A DNA stretch of 40,885 nucleotides from Rhizaria sp. SCN 62-66. Taxonomy: Eukaryota > Rhizaria, unplaced. The stretch lies in NCBI GenBank assembly GCA_001724265.1, contig MEDY01000294.1, forward strand, positions 1-40,885, written 5' to 3'. The notes below the pieces were generated by a model, which was not told where the DNA came from, made no database searches, and saw only the letters and a list, made by a program, of their open reading frames with translations. How positions within the stretch are numbered: position 1 is the first letter of the stretch; each line of letters begins with the position of its first letter. Shown piece after piece: positions 20,601 to 31,500 of the stretch. A program made the translations under genes and the position numbers.

Positions 20601-23600
20601 TCTCTTTCACGGTCACTCATGCGGTCGCAACTACTCCTACAGGCACAGGCGCAGGCGCAGTAGCAGAGTAATGTGCGTGTTGCGGGACTGCGCAACCTCG
20701 GCAATACCTGTTACGCGAATGCAGCGCTACAGTGCCTGCTGCAGCTGCCGGCCATCGCGCCGTGGCTTGAGGCTGCGCGGTTCACCGTCTCGCTCGACCC
20801 GCGCCGGCCGCTGAAGAGCAAGACCAACGCTAACAGCTCCCCTTGCAACGGCAACAGCAACTGCGGCCACGACAAAAGCGGAGATAACGATGACGCTGAG
20901 AGCAAGTGTGAGCGTGAAGGCAGCGACGACACTGGCGGTATGGTTGCGCTCGCGCTCGCCCGCCTTGCTCGAGACCACGCCTCCGCCTCTCTCGTCTCCA
21001 ACAGCCCACCTCGTAGCGCACACGCTGCGGTGTTGTCGCCGCAGCCGTTGGCGACGCGTCGTGGTGGTCCGATGTCGGCCGCGGTGTCTGCGTCGGCTCT
21101 TCGGCGTGCGCTGTGTGTTGCGCACCCGGCTTTCGGCGGGCATGAGCAGGAAGACGCGTCGGAGTTCTTGATGGCGCTGCTTGACACGCTGCACCAGGAT
21201 CTCAACAGGGCACGCAACAACACCAACGCCGACACGAACCAGAATAAGAGCAGTGCTAACAGTGCCGAGAGCAGCCCCAGCGAGAGTGAGACTGCAAACA
21301 ATGTTGCTGCTGTCAAGACAGCGGGTGTAAGCCTCAGCGACGACGATGCCGAGGACGCCGCTGACGCAGCAGCCGCGCGAGCTGCCTGGTGCAGTCATTT
21401 GCAGTCCCACCAATCCCCCGTCGTCGACGCCACACACGGGCTCCTGCGGCACGCTGTGCGCTGCGGCCACTGCTCTGCGCGCGTTGTGCGATTCGAGCCA
21501 TTCACACTGCTTCCGCTGCCGCTGCCGCCCGCGCGCGCCGTCACAGTGACCACGCTCTACCTGGGCCCACTTGCGCCGCTGGACGACCTCTCGTTCACCG
21601 CTACAAACGCGGCCACTGCGGGTAATCACCGCAACAGCTGCAGCAGCGTCGGTGAGGTCATCGCGAAGCACGCGCAGGCGTGGGCGCGCGCGTGGGGCCG
21701 CTCCCGCTCCACCGGCGTCCGCTCCGTGACCCTCGCACTCTCGCCGACTAGCCCGGTCGCCGCCCTCCGTGCTGCCGTGGCCGCCGCTCTGTGCCCCGTG
21801 CCACTGCTCGATTCCCCCGGCGCCGGGGCCCGCGCGCCGCTGCCACCTGCCGCCGCCGCCGCCGCAGCCGCACGATCCGTCCTAGCGTCGGCACTGGCGG
21901 TCGGCGTTGTGGCGAAACACCGTGTGTGCGCTGTTGTGAAGCCGGGGGCGACGGTGCTTGAGCTTATGAACTGGCTTGAAGACGCGGCGTACGAGGCCAA
22001 ACACAGTGAAACACCAACCTCCACTGTTACCGAGGCTGCTAACGGCTCTGTGAACAGTGTCGGCGCGGCGGAGATTAGTGTCGGCGCGGCGGAGATTGTG
22101 GTTTGGTTAGTTCCTGACGCTGCGGAGGCCGCCGCTGCTGCGATCGCCGCTGCTGCCGCGACGGCGGCTGTTGAAACCGGTGATAATGCAACTGCTTCTG
22201 CCGTTACTGCTGTTGCTGAGTCGAACGCTAATAGTGCCGCTGTTGAGGACGCGTCTGTTTTATCTGATGTTATCAGTGAGTCTGGTGTCGTTACAGTGCA
22301 ACTCACCCACACCGTGCCCGCCGCCTTTGCCTCAACTGCTGTCACCAACGAAAGCAAGGGCGGCGATGACTTGTTCGTGCCTGCGTCGGTGCCTGCCCTG
22401 CTGGCACTGCCACGCACGACGCTGCGCTCCCTGCCTGTGTGCCGCCTACGCCGCGCAGCACGCGCCGCCGCGGCGGCCACTTTGCGTGGCGGCTGGCTCG
22501 GGTCCCTGCTCTCCCAGTCACAGGCGCCGTCTCAGCAAGATGCGACGGTTGCTGTGGTTGTTGCCGCAGAGGCCGCGGGGTGTTTCCGGCTCCGTCTCGT
22601 TCGTCCCCCGGCTTCTGCTTCTGTCAGTGCAACGCTCGGCAATGCCAGTGAATCTAGCATTGCAAAGAGCGATTCGACTGAGGTTCTGTGGAGTGATGAT
22701 GCGCCGGTGACGGTTGCTTGCCGCTGCGACGCCATGCTCCACAACGACTACAGTGACGCTGGCGTTGCCAGTGATGCGGGTGTCGCGGACTGTATCTGCG
22801 ACTGTGCGCGTTGCTCCGAGCGCCTCGACCTCACCGCACTCGCCGCCTCCGCTGACGCCGACAGGAGTCCTCAGGCTGCAACTGCCAGTGACTCGTCCGC
22901 TGACTCACATGGGGACGGTGAGATCGCTCTGGGCGTGGAAGCCCGGCTTGAGTGGCTCTCTCCCGCCGCGGGCGCTGCGGCGCGTGAGGCAGTGCTGTCG
23001 GCGGTGGGCGCGGGGGCGCACGCTCTGGCGCAGAGGCTGCGGAACCACTGCCGCGCGTTCGGCGCTGGCACTGAGCGCCTGCTAACGCACAGCAACAGCT
23101 ACAGCAACGATGACTCTGACGGCGATGCTGCGGGAAACACTGCAAAGATATCAGCAAACAACAACAACAACAATACTACTCCAGCTGAACCTAAGAACAC
23201 TCCTGAGGTGACTAACTCCAACAACAGCGGCGCAGCGCCGTCGTTGCAATTGCCACAGCCCCCCCGGTTGTCAGACTCGCCCCACCCCGACCCCTGTCTC
23301 GACGACGCCCTGGACCTTTTCTCCCGCGCCGAGTCCCTCGCGGGCCCCGATGCCTGGCGGTGCGGCTCCTGCGGCCACCGTGGCCACGGCGAGACCCGCA
23401 CATCGCTCTGGCACGCGCCCGACGTCCTCTTCATCACACTCAAGCGGTTCACTCCAACAGGGAGGAAGTTGCGGCAGCGGCTCCGGTTTCCCCTCTCCGG
23501 GCTCGACCTGGGGCCGTGGGTGCGCGGGCCCAGCGCGGCGGGCTCCGTGTACGACCTCTGCGGTGTCGTCAACCACCAAGGCTCGCTCGCGGGCGGACAC

Positions 23601-24089
23601 TGCACGGCCACGGTCAAGCACATGGGGGGCGCGGGGTGGTTTGCCGCGTCGGACTCTGCGGTCACGCGCGTCGCTGGACCAGTACCCTCCACTGACCACA
23701 CGCCCGCTAACGGCGCTGAGTTCAACGCTGAGGCGGAGACTGAGGCTGAGGCGGAGGCGGTGGAGCGGGCGGTCGTGACAGGCGCCGCGTACGTCTTGTG
23801 TTATGCTCGCAGGCAGACGCTGCGGTACGGCGCGGTGGTCGCGGCGGCGGAGCGGCTCGGGGCCGGGCCCGCGGGGGCGCCGATGCGCAGGCCGCCGCTG
23901 CCGAAGCCGTTGCTTGCCAGCGAATGCGACCACGACGCCGAGGGAGATCGCCGCGACGGCAACGCTCCAACCACCAACAAGGGGATTAAGAGCGGCGAGA
24001 GTGGTGAGTGGGTTGCGGAGCAAGTGTTTGGATTTGCCGCGCCCCCATTAGCGTCGCTGAAAGCGGATGACTATGAACTAATGCACTAA
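17157..24089 (+). CDS. USP-family ubiquitin carboxyl-terminal hydrolase, frame crossed by two TAG codons
   Basis: One frame runs from 17157 to TAA at 24087-24089 with no TAA or TGA, but TAG occurs at 17760 and 20661. The USP core is clear. The Cys box NLGNTCYANAALQ has its catalytic Cys codon at 20709-20711. The EQEDASEFLMALLDTLH box lies near 21150-21205. Two CxxC pairs of the zinc finger are near 21470 and 23360. The KRF block is near 23440. The catalytic His (GGH) codon is 23598-23600, followed by WFAASDSAV and AYVLCYARR. A long low-complexity insertion separates the two zinc-finger halves and contains an extra Cys cluster (CICDCARC, near 22795). The N-terminal part (17157-20660) has a weak DUSP-like stretch around AWWVRWARACG, a 17-Gln run, Ala runs and an acidic patch. 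The protein would remove ubiquitin from substrates. The start is unresolved. TTCTACAG at 17149-17156 looks like a 3' splice site, so an upstream exon is possible. Alternatively, in-frame ATGs at 17109 and 17121 would be used, but TAG follows at 17124 and 17130. Confidence 0.72.
17556..17606 (+). repeat. Pure (CAG)17 trinucleotide run
   Basis: Seventeen uninterrupted CAG codons encode a polyglutamine tract in the N-terminal part of the USP protein. A pure repeat of this length is likely to vary in length between strains. Confidence 0.95.
17760..17762 (+). other. In-frame TAG no. 1 in the USP frame
   Basis: Reading frame and coding-like codon use continue unchanged on both sides (…PSPP, TAG, THTSAAF…). 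No AT-rich intron-like segment surrounds it, unlike the intron of the Nudix gene. It could be a reassigned codon, a readthrough site, a nonsense mutation or a sequencing error. Confidence 0.9.
20661..20663 (+). other. In-frame TAG no. 2, sixteen codons before the catalytic Cys codon
   Basis: The context is CAG GCG CAG TAG CAG AGT AAT GTG, inside a Gln/Ala repeat and directly ahead of the USP Cys box. There is no in-frame ATG between this TAG and the catalytic Cys codon at 20709; the first one is near 20940. So a working enzyme must be translated or spliced across it. CAG to TAG is a single C-to-T change, and would be synonymous if UAG meant Gln. A CAR codon directly after UAG partly resembles the known readthrough context UAG-CAR-YYA, but the YYA part is absent. 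Confidence 0.9.
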
Positions 24090-24544
24090 GTTCCCCACAG
24101 TAGCTCGTCTCCAACACAGTACCTGACAGCAATTTATCGCGACTTTGAGCGAGTCGCAACAACTGCGCAGACATACCTTTGATCGCTTTTATCTAGACAA
24201 TTAATTCTGTATCAATCAATTTTTATGTTGTATCTCACTTTGCATTTGTGTATCCACACTTTGAATACATCTCTCCATTTCATTAATCGCTGTGAAGATG
24301 TAATATTACAACATTGATGACCAACATAACATTGTCGATCTAGTAATGATATTTTGTATTTATATGGAGAACTAACCTATGTAACAGAATCTAGACTCGC
24401 AACTAGAGAATCTTCGATTGGAAAAAAGTAACGTGACAATAACGTAGCTTCTCCGTCCTTGAAAAGCAAATAACCATGGTAAGAACATTACACAAGCTAG
24501 AACGAGAACACTAAGAGCATCGTCCATATATCGCTTGCGCCGTC
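24090..24544. other. Convergent intergenic gap
   Basis: 455 bp of AT-rich sequence between the stop codons of two convergent genes. It must hold both 3' UTRs. No ORF, RNA gene or strong repeat was seen. Confidence 0.6.
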
Positions 24545-27500
24545 TTACACAAGGCCCGCAGCGGACGCGGCCGCGCCGACTGCATTGGCAGCCGCGGCCG
24601 CCACTGCGCCCGCCGCGGAGCCAGCGGCCGCCACTACCGCCGCCCCCGCAGCGCCCGCCGCCGCCCCGGCCGCCGCGCCCGCTGCGGCCCCCGCAGAGAG
24701 GACAGCTCCCGACGCAGCCTCAGCGGCCTCGGTCACGGCAGCGGCTGTGTCATTGTTACCGGTTCCATCGCTGTTGCCGGAGTAAAGCGCCGCAAAACTC
24801 GACGCCGCTGAGCTAAGCAGCTCCGTGAGCGGGCCCGTGAACGATCCGGCGGCCCGGTCCGCGTCCCCACCCTCCCCGTGCTCCGTCCCGTACCCGCCGT
24901 GCGGCTTGCGCGGCCCGCTCGAGAGCAGCAGATACAGCAGCGCTGCCTCGGCGACGATAAGCCAGAAGGCGAAGATGTACTCGCGGCTGCACGCGCGGCG
25001 GTACCAGGCCCGCCCCGCGGCGGCGGCGTCGTCGGCGTCTCCGGCAGCCACCGCGCGGGCCACGGCGGCGCTCAGCAGCGACCCTAAGTTCCCTCTAGCG
25101 CTACCATCGCCGCCACCGGTCCCGTCACCACCACCGGTGTTGTTGTTGTTGCGGCCTGACTTGCGGGATTTGCCACGCGTTTCAGCAACTGCAGCGGTCG
25201 TGGTTCTGGCTGTTGCGGTGGCGGCTGCGGCTGCTGCGGCGGCGGCGGTTTGTTGCCGTTGCTGCTCCTGCTGCAACTCCTGAGCCAGAGTCGTCCTGCC
25301 TGGGGCCCTCCCGGGCAGCGTGCCGCCTGCCGGAGGCGCGGGGGTGGGGGCATGCAGCATCGGCATCGGCAGCGACACCGGTGCCGCACCAGCGCCAGCA
25401 GCACGCTGTTGCCCTACCATACCGCCTGAGTTAGATGACGGCAATGATGAGGAGGCAGGGGGCGGGGGTGCGTCGGTGAGCAGAGCGGCGACGTCGACGG
25501 GCAGGCGGCCGCCACTGCCCCGCGTCATGTGCTGCTGTGTTGCTGACTCAGCAGAAACGACAGAAGCAGCGGCGGCGGCGGCGTTGTTGGCGTCCTCCAA
25601 GTCAGCGTCTGCGCCCGCGGCGACCGGACCTGTCGTGAGCGCGCAGGCCGGGGCCAACGCCCTCAGAGCGGCTGCCTCTTGGCGGGCGGCGACGATGGTG
25701 ACGTAGAGGGCCCGCAGCCATAGCCGCGCCACGGGAGGCTCAGCCGAGAGGCGGTAGACCTCGGAGGTGCGTCGGGAGCTGAGGGAAAACACCACGTGCG
25801 CCTGCCTCTCAGTGGCAGAACCGCCGTTTCCACCACTGTTGCTGCTGGGGGGATTATCGTAGCGACTATTACTGTTCGATGAGGGGGAGGCAGAGGAGGC
25901 GGAGAAGCCAGCCCCGGGCAGCGGCGGCTCAGACGCGGGCGGGGTGCGGCGAGGCCTCTCAACGTGCAGAGTGCAGAAGGACAGGTCGAGGCAGCCGCGG
26001 AGGTCGCCCTCGGGCTGGAGGCGGTAGGCGAGAAGACAGCCTGAGAGCTGGAAGAAACGGGGCCGCCACTTGTCTCCCATGATGCCAAACGAGTACTTGT
26101 GGAGGTAGCCGGTTTTCGTGGTCAGGGAGGCCGCTCGGACAAGGACGCCCGAGGCGGGGGTTGCGAGCACTGCTGATGCCGCACCGGGGCCGTAGCCCGC
26201 TGCGCCACCGCCGTAAGAACCGTTGTTATATCCATTGCCACTGCTAGTACCACCACCGCTGATGTTGTTGTGGGTAGGGGTGGCGAGGACGTTGTGAGTT
26301 TGAGTGTTGTAGTACTGAGTCGACGCGGGGGACAGAGCATTTACAGCAAAGGCAGAGGCGGCTGCGAGGTCTGTGTTGTAGCGGGAGAATGACGTGGCAG
26401 ACGCGGCAGAGACCACCGATGCAGAGTCATCGTTGTCATCGTTGTCGTCATCATTGATGTTGTTACTGCTGGAGGTGCCTGACCGCGAGCGTGACCGTGA
26501 CCCTGACGGTGAGCTTGTACCTTCCTCATCGTCGTCGTCATCATCGTAATCACCATTGTCAGGGCCGTTCTTATGGTTATTTGAGCCTGTTGATATGACT
26601 GCGACTGCTGCTGGTGTTGAGACAGTATTAGCATTGGCGCGCGAGGACCGTGAAAAGGATCCAGACCTCACAATTTGACCGCCCGCGTTAACAGCATTCG
26701 CACTGACACTGAAACTGCCCCTCTGCCGTCCCTGCTGATGCTGCTGCTGAGACTGAGACTGAGATTGAGACTGAGATTGCGGGGACGCAGCGTCGGCGAA
26801 CGCGTACACCAAATCCCTCGCCACCCCACTGTTGCTGCCATTGCCGTTGTTTTGGCTACTGTTCTGATTGTGGTGATGAGACGGGGGTAGCCCGGCGGAG
26901 GACAGCCTACGCGCCGACTGTGTCCCCGTGCCCGTGCCCGTGCCAGTGCCCGTGCCGCGTCGCCGCGTCCGCGCTTGCACATGGAGCAGAGCCCAGGAGA
27001 TTCGGTGCGCCAGCAAAGCGCGCAGCGGCCGCGGACCGGCCAGGGCGGGCAACAACCCCGCCGTCGCCGCCGCCTGCGACTGTGCGCCCGTGGCCTGAGA
27101 CTGCGATTGGGGGTACGGCGAGTGTGTGCCTGAGACTGACCGTGAGCGTGCATGGGGGCCGGCCGAGACTGCGCCGTCTGCCGCCGCCAGGGACGCAGAA
27201 ACAAACGCCGCCGTGGCTGCATCTACCCCGGTCGCAGAGTCTGGGAGGTTGATGTCAAGGTCTAGCAGTGGGACAGGAGCGAATGCGACGGCGGTGGCAG
27301 ATGATGAGTCGAAGAACATGCCCCTGAGGGCGCGCGCTAGCTCTGGGGAGGAGAACTGGAGCGAGGAATACGCGGCGGGCGCGGCGGTGGCGCGGCCCTG
27401 GTCGACTTCGACGCGGACGATGGCCTGGCCGTCCATCGAGAAGAGGACGCGGTATCCTGGCTGAAGCGGCGTGCGGGCGAGTGCATCGAGAAATGGCACG

Positions 27501-27928
27501 GCGACGGGGTCAGGGACACCGCAGGCGGTGAGGTCGCGGCGAAAGAGCGCGGCGGCCTCGCCGGGTGACAGCGAGCGCGCGATGACGAGCAAGAACGAGC
27601 AGGGGTAGCCTCCGAAGACGAGCGCTTTGTACAGATACGCGTCCCGCAAGAGATCGGTCTGCGAGGCTGAGAGGAAGGCTTTGTTGACGGCGAGCAGGCG
27701 GGACGCCGTGTTGAGCGGCTCAGAATAAAAAGCAACGGCGTAAAGCGGCGCCGATGACAGCCCGCGGTCCTCCATGACGCACGAAGCGCCGTTGAGCAGG
27801 AAGCCGTTGGGGAGCCGGGCAGCAAACACACTGCCGGTGGCCGAGTCGACCAGGTAGGGCCAGTGCGAGGGGGAGGAATAGTCCTCGGGCGCCCAGGCCG
27901 CTGGCGCGCTCATCGGAGAAGTGGACAA
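24545..27928 (-). CDS. Chalcone-isomerase-like + PH domain + single-pass membrane protein
   Basis: An uninterrupted 1,127-residue ORF from ATG at 27928 to TAA at 24545. Residues about 36-235 match the chalcone isomerase-like fold by pattern: LYAVAFYSEP, then YPCSFLLVIARSLS (the strand followed by the R-x-L-S turn), the FLDAL...LQPGYRVLFSMDG block, and FSSPELARALRGMFF. Residues about 600-745 form a PH domain: GYLHKYSFGIMGDKWRPRFFQL with basic residues in the first loop, then LRGCLDLSFC, VYRLSAE, and the closing helix with its Trp (ARLWLRALY). One hydrophobic helix lies at about 982-1005 (FAFWLIVAEAALLYLLL), followed by an Ala/Gly-rich tail of about 120 residues. The linkers are Ser/Asn/Asp/Gln-rich low complexity. 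CHI-like proteins outside plants often bind fatty acids and lack isomerase activity; a lipid-binding role at a phosphoinositide-bearing membrane is my inference. I do not recognise this domain order from known proteins. A second Met at residue 6 is an alternative start. Confidence 0.72.
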   Translation of the reverse strand: MSTSPMSAPAAWAPEDYSSPSHWPYLVDSATGSVFAARLPNGFLLNGASCVMEDRGLSSAPLYAVAFYSEPLNTASRLLAVNKAFLSASQTDLLRDAYLYKALVFGGYPCSFLLVIARSLSPGEAAALFRRDLTACGVPDPVAVPFLDALARTPLQPGYRVLFSMDGQAIVRVEVDQGRATAAPAAYSSLQFSSPELARALRGMFFDSSSATAVAFAPVPLLDLDINLPDSATGVDAATAAFVSASLAAADGAVSAGPHARSRSVSGTHSPYPQSQSQATGAQSQAAATAGLLPALAGPRPLRALLAHRISWALLHVQARTRRRGTGTGTGTGTGTQSARRLSSAGLPPSHHHNQNSSQNNGNGSNSGVARDLVYAFADAASPQSQSQSQSQSQQQHQQGRQRGSFSVSANAVNAGGQIVRSGSFSRSSRANANTVSTPAAVAVISTGSNNHKNGPDNGDYDDDDDDEEGTSSPSGSRSRSRSGTSSSNNINDDDNDDNDDSASVVSAASATSFSRYNTDLAAASAFAVNALSPASTQYYNTQTHNVLATPTHNNISGGGTSSGNGYNNGSYGGGAAGYGPGAASAVLATPASGVLVRAASLTTKTGYLHKYSFGIMGDKWRPRFFQLSGCLLAYRLQPEGDLRGCLDLSFCTLHVERPRRTPPASEPPLPGAGFSASSASPSSNSNSRYDNPPSSNSGGNGGSATERQAHVVFSLSSRRTSEVYRLSAEPPVARLWLRALYVTIVAARQEAAALRALAPACALTTGPVAAGADADLEDANNAAAAAASVVSAESATQQHMTRGSGGRLPVDVAALLTDAPPPPASSSLPSSNSGGMVGQQRAAGAGAAPVSLPMPMLHAPTPAPPAGGTLPGRAPGRTTLAQELQQEQQRQQTAAAAAAAAATATARTTTAAVAETRGKSRKSGRNNNNTGGGDGTGGGDGSARGNLGSLLSAAVARAVAAGDADDAAAAGRAWYRRACSREYIFAFWLIVAEAALLYLLLSSGPRKPHGGYGTEHGEGGDADRAAGSFTGPLTELLSSAASSFAALYSGNSDGTGNNDTAAAVTEAAEAASGAVLSAGAAAGAAAGAAAGAAGAAVVAAAGSAAGAVAAAAANAVGAAASAAGLV
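26749..26779 (-). repeat. Ser-Gln dipeptide-coding repeat
   Basis: A short GAGACT/GAGATT tandem array encodes alternating Ser-Gln on the minus strand, in the linker between the CHI-like and PH domains. A similar Ser-Gln run occurs in the USP N-terminal part near 18550-18610, so this is a genome-wide style of low complexity and not a gene-specific feature. Confidence 0.7.
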
Positions 27929-28520
27929 AAACGGACAGGCAGAAGGCTGCTGTTAAGGCTGAAAAGACGCGGGACACGGGCGGGGCAGTCTGCGCGCTGA
28001 TGCGAGAGGTGGGAAAGGAGCGAGGAGAGGTGGAGGAGAACTCTGCGGTGCAAACAAGCAATACAAGGGTCGGGTGAGAAATCAAATAAAGGCAATGATA
28101 TTTACAAGCGCTACTACTAGGAAACAAGTGTTAAATCTCCCTGTGACAGATGTGCATTTCGAAGCAACTGCGCAAAGATACGCTTCTTCGAGATGGTGAC
28201 GACGTGGTTCTGCTCTCTGTCGCTGTGGTTGGTTGGCTGCTGCATGCAGTCCATGCTGATCGTGTGGATCGTTATTTTTCGGGTGAAGAGGTGACATAAA
28301 CAAATGGATTTCTGGTGTTGTTTATCGTTTTCGTGCGTTGATTCTCCGTGTAGTGTAAAATAACAGACTAAATTATTTTGTCGTTTGATTCTTTTCCTCC
28401 CCGAACCTCATAGCAGACCTCTCAACAACATCGTCTAACCGATCACATCTCGGCTCAGCCCTTCTCTGCATTGCCCGCATCTCTCTCGCCGCCGCCGCCA
28501 CTCACGCCCCTCCTGTGCCC
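27929..28520. promoter_or_regulatory. Divergent promoter region
   Basis: 592 bp separate the starts of two divergently transcribed genes, so this gap should contain both promoters and 5' UTRs. No canonical TATA box was found in a convincing position. The last 130 bp before 28521 are C-rich and pyrimidine-rich (CCTCCCC, CTCTCTCGCC), as expected for a 5' leader. Confidence 0.45.
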
Positions 28521-31500
28521 ATGAGTCTTGCGCCGGGGGAGTCGCTCCCGCGTCTCCCCTCGTCCTCGGCGAGCGCGTTCACGAGCGGCCCCGCGCCCTC
28601 GCCGACCCAGCCCCTGCGCCAGGCGTCCCGCAGAGCCAACAGCAGCGCTGGCCCAGGCCCAGGCCCAGGCCCAGCCCCAGGTTCGCCGTCTGTCCCCCTT
28701 GCCACCAGCAGCAGTAATAGCACTTCAGGCGCGGGCGGGTCACCGTCCGCGCTGCCCCCGCTGTCGCACCGCGCCGCCAGCGCAACTGACGCCCCCGGCA
28801 ACAACAGCAGCGGCAACTGTTCATCTTCACATCTGCCCCCGCCGTGCGACGACCGGCATGCACTCCCAGCGACCGAGGACGACAGAGAGTCCACCTACTA
28901 CACCCACGGCAGCCTTAGCAACAACGGCGGCGCGAATGGGGGCGACTTCTCCCTCTCAGATACCGCCAGCGTCGGCTCAGACCACCCGAACCACGGCAAC
29001 TACCACGGCTCGCATCAGCAGCAACATCAGTACCACGCCAGCACAGGCAACCCCTACTACCAGCAGCAGCAGCAGGGGCAGGGGCAGCAGCAGATGCAGA
29101 TGCAGATGCGCGTCGGCAGCGGCGGCAGGCACATTCGCTCGCCCAGTGCCAGCGGTGCCAGTGGTTTCGCCCCGGGGTCGGGCATCCTGCACTCTGACGC
29201 AGACCCCCACAACAACAACATCAACAACAGCAGCGGTAAGCAGCATCAACATACCAACAGCGGCGGTGGCGGTGGCGGTTACGGTTACGGTCACGTACTG
29301 AGAGTTGGCTCCCCTGCCTCTACTGCCTCAGCCTCAGCTCCAGTCGCCACGGGTCTAGCCCCCGTGGCGGTGGCGGTCGCGGCGGCCCCCCGAGGGATCC
29401 GGCTTGTATTCCCACCTCGTGCAGTGTCCACTGCTGCCAGCAACCACAGCATGAACAACAGCAATAATGGTCACTCTGCAAATGATGCTGCTGCTGCTGC
29501 TGGAGCTGCCACGGCGAGTGTTGACCCTTCTCCTCCTACCACTAAGCCCGCGAGTGGTACTGCGACGAACGCAAATGTTGGTGCGAATGCCACTGCTGGG
29601 AGCGTCGAGGCGAAGTCTGACGAAGTTAAGCCGGGAGGCCCCTCTAAGTCCGCCACTGCCCGGCCGCTGCGGATGGTAGTCAAGCCGCGTGACTCGTCAG
29701 TGAACGCCGCCTCTGCTGCCCCCACGGCGGCGACCGATAACAGTAGTAAAGGGGCGGGGGCCGGGGCGTTCACGGCTGACGCAGTGCCAGTTCCGACGAC
29801 TGTAGTGTTACTGAACCCCGTTGCTGCTGCTGCCTCTGTCCCTGCTTCTGCTGCTGCTGCTGCTGTTACTGCTGAGGGTACTACTCCTGTATCGCTTACA
29901 GTCACCGACAGCTCGAGCTCTGACGCTGCCGCCGGCGACACTGGTTCTAACGGCCCTGGGGTAATGCGCATCTACGTCTTCACACTCAACAACAGCAACA
30001 ACAACAATAATGGTGGTAATAGTGTGCATAATGCGAATACTGCGGTGAATGCAGAGCTGGCTCAGGTCGTTCACGTCCCTGTTTCGGCACCTTGGTCCGT
30101 TGCCAAAGACATCCTCGTGTCCGCCGCCACTCTTTCCCCCGCTGCTGCCGCCGCCGCCGCCGCAGCGTCAGCGGCAGGGGTTAATGGGCCTAATGCTAGT
30201 GCGAGCTACCCTAGCTCCTCCTCCTCTTCATCTTCGTCATTACTATCGGCGGCGGCGGCGGCAGCGACTAATAGTGTGAATGCAGTTGCGCGTGTCTGGT
30301 CCTCTGCCAACTTGGCTGAAATCACCGCCACAAGCGGCCTCTCCCACCGCGACCGCGTGCTCGTCACCCTCCCTGGCCAGCCCACCCCCGCCGACTCACT
30401 ATCGGCGACGGCCGGCACGTTGGACCCCGTGGCGGCCGCACTGGCCCTTTTCCCCCCGGCCCCTGCTCCTGTTCAACACGCATACTCTCAGTCGCAGGCT
30501 TCGTCTGCCCAGTCACGGAAGTCCCCGACTTTGCAGCCACGCCGCTCTCCGTCCTCCACCAGCCATAGCAACCATGCGGGGGATGGCGGTGGCCGTGGCG
30601 TGTCGCTTGGAGATGTCTTCTTACCCGGAAGCAGTGGACTAGCCTCGCTTTCCCTGCCCACCGCCGCTCCCCTGGGCCAGACGACCAGCCCTTCCCCCTC
30701 AGCCACAAACAACACCAGCAGCAACGCCTCGGGTCCCAGTGGTAGCGGCGGCGCTGCGAAGGCCCCTGCTGGCATGCGGCGAGCGTCAGCCGTCCTGTTC
30801 ACCACCGGCGGCGTCAACGGACCCTTACTAGCCGCCTCCCCTGCTCCCGCCTCCAACAACAACTCTAACGGGCCCTCATCGACTCCTGATAGCTCAAGCG
30901 CAGCCGGTGGCGGTGCTAGTAGTACCGGGGCCGGAGGCGGCGGTAAGTCCACCGTCTCAGGGTACGGCGCCCGTTTGTCACTGGTCCTCTCGGCCGGCGG
31001 CGGTCTCAGTGGCCTCACCACCGCCCAAGCAGGATCTGGCGATGGCAGTGGCAGTGACCAGCAACAACAACCGGGGGGCGGGGGTCCTCAGTACCACGCC
31101 CCGGGTCGCCGCGCCCACCGTGGCAGCGTGGACCTGTACGTCGTCGCCGAGGGAGGCGGCGGCGACGGGGACGGCGCCGGTCCAGAGGGCGGTGCCGCCG
31201 CCAATGGTCGCTCCCAATCCAGCACCAAGCGGATGGGGACGTCGCTCTCTATGGTCAGTCTTGATGGCAGCAACTCCGGAAATAATATTATTACTAACAA
31301 TAGTGATAATAATCACAACAGCTTTATCTTAGCTGGCCACGGCTCAGTGCCGGGCACTCCGTCTAACCACGGCAACAGCTCCTCGACCCCTATGTACGCC
31401 GCCCGCGGAGGCCGCCACCGCGCCAACCGCAGCATGAGCATGGCCTCCTCTGGCGGCGGGGACGACGCCCATAGTAACGTGGCGGGGGCGATAGCGCCGG

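Noticed and set aside
18300-24050. Long minus-strand ORFs within the USP gene (for example 19019-19786, 21626-22480)
   Set aside because: Ala/Arg-rich shadows of the repeat-rich coding strand; no domain is visible.
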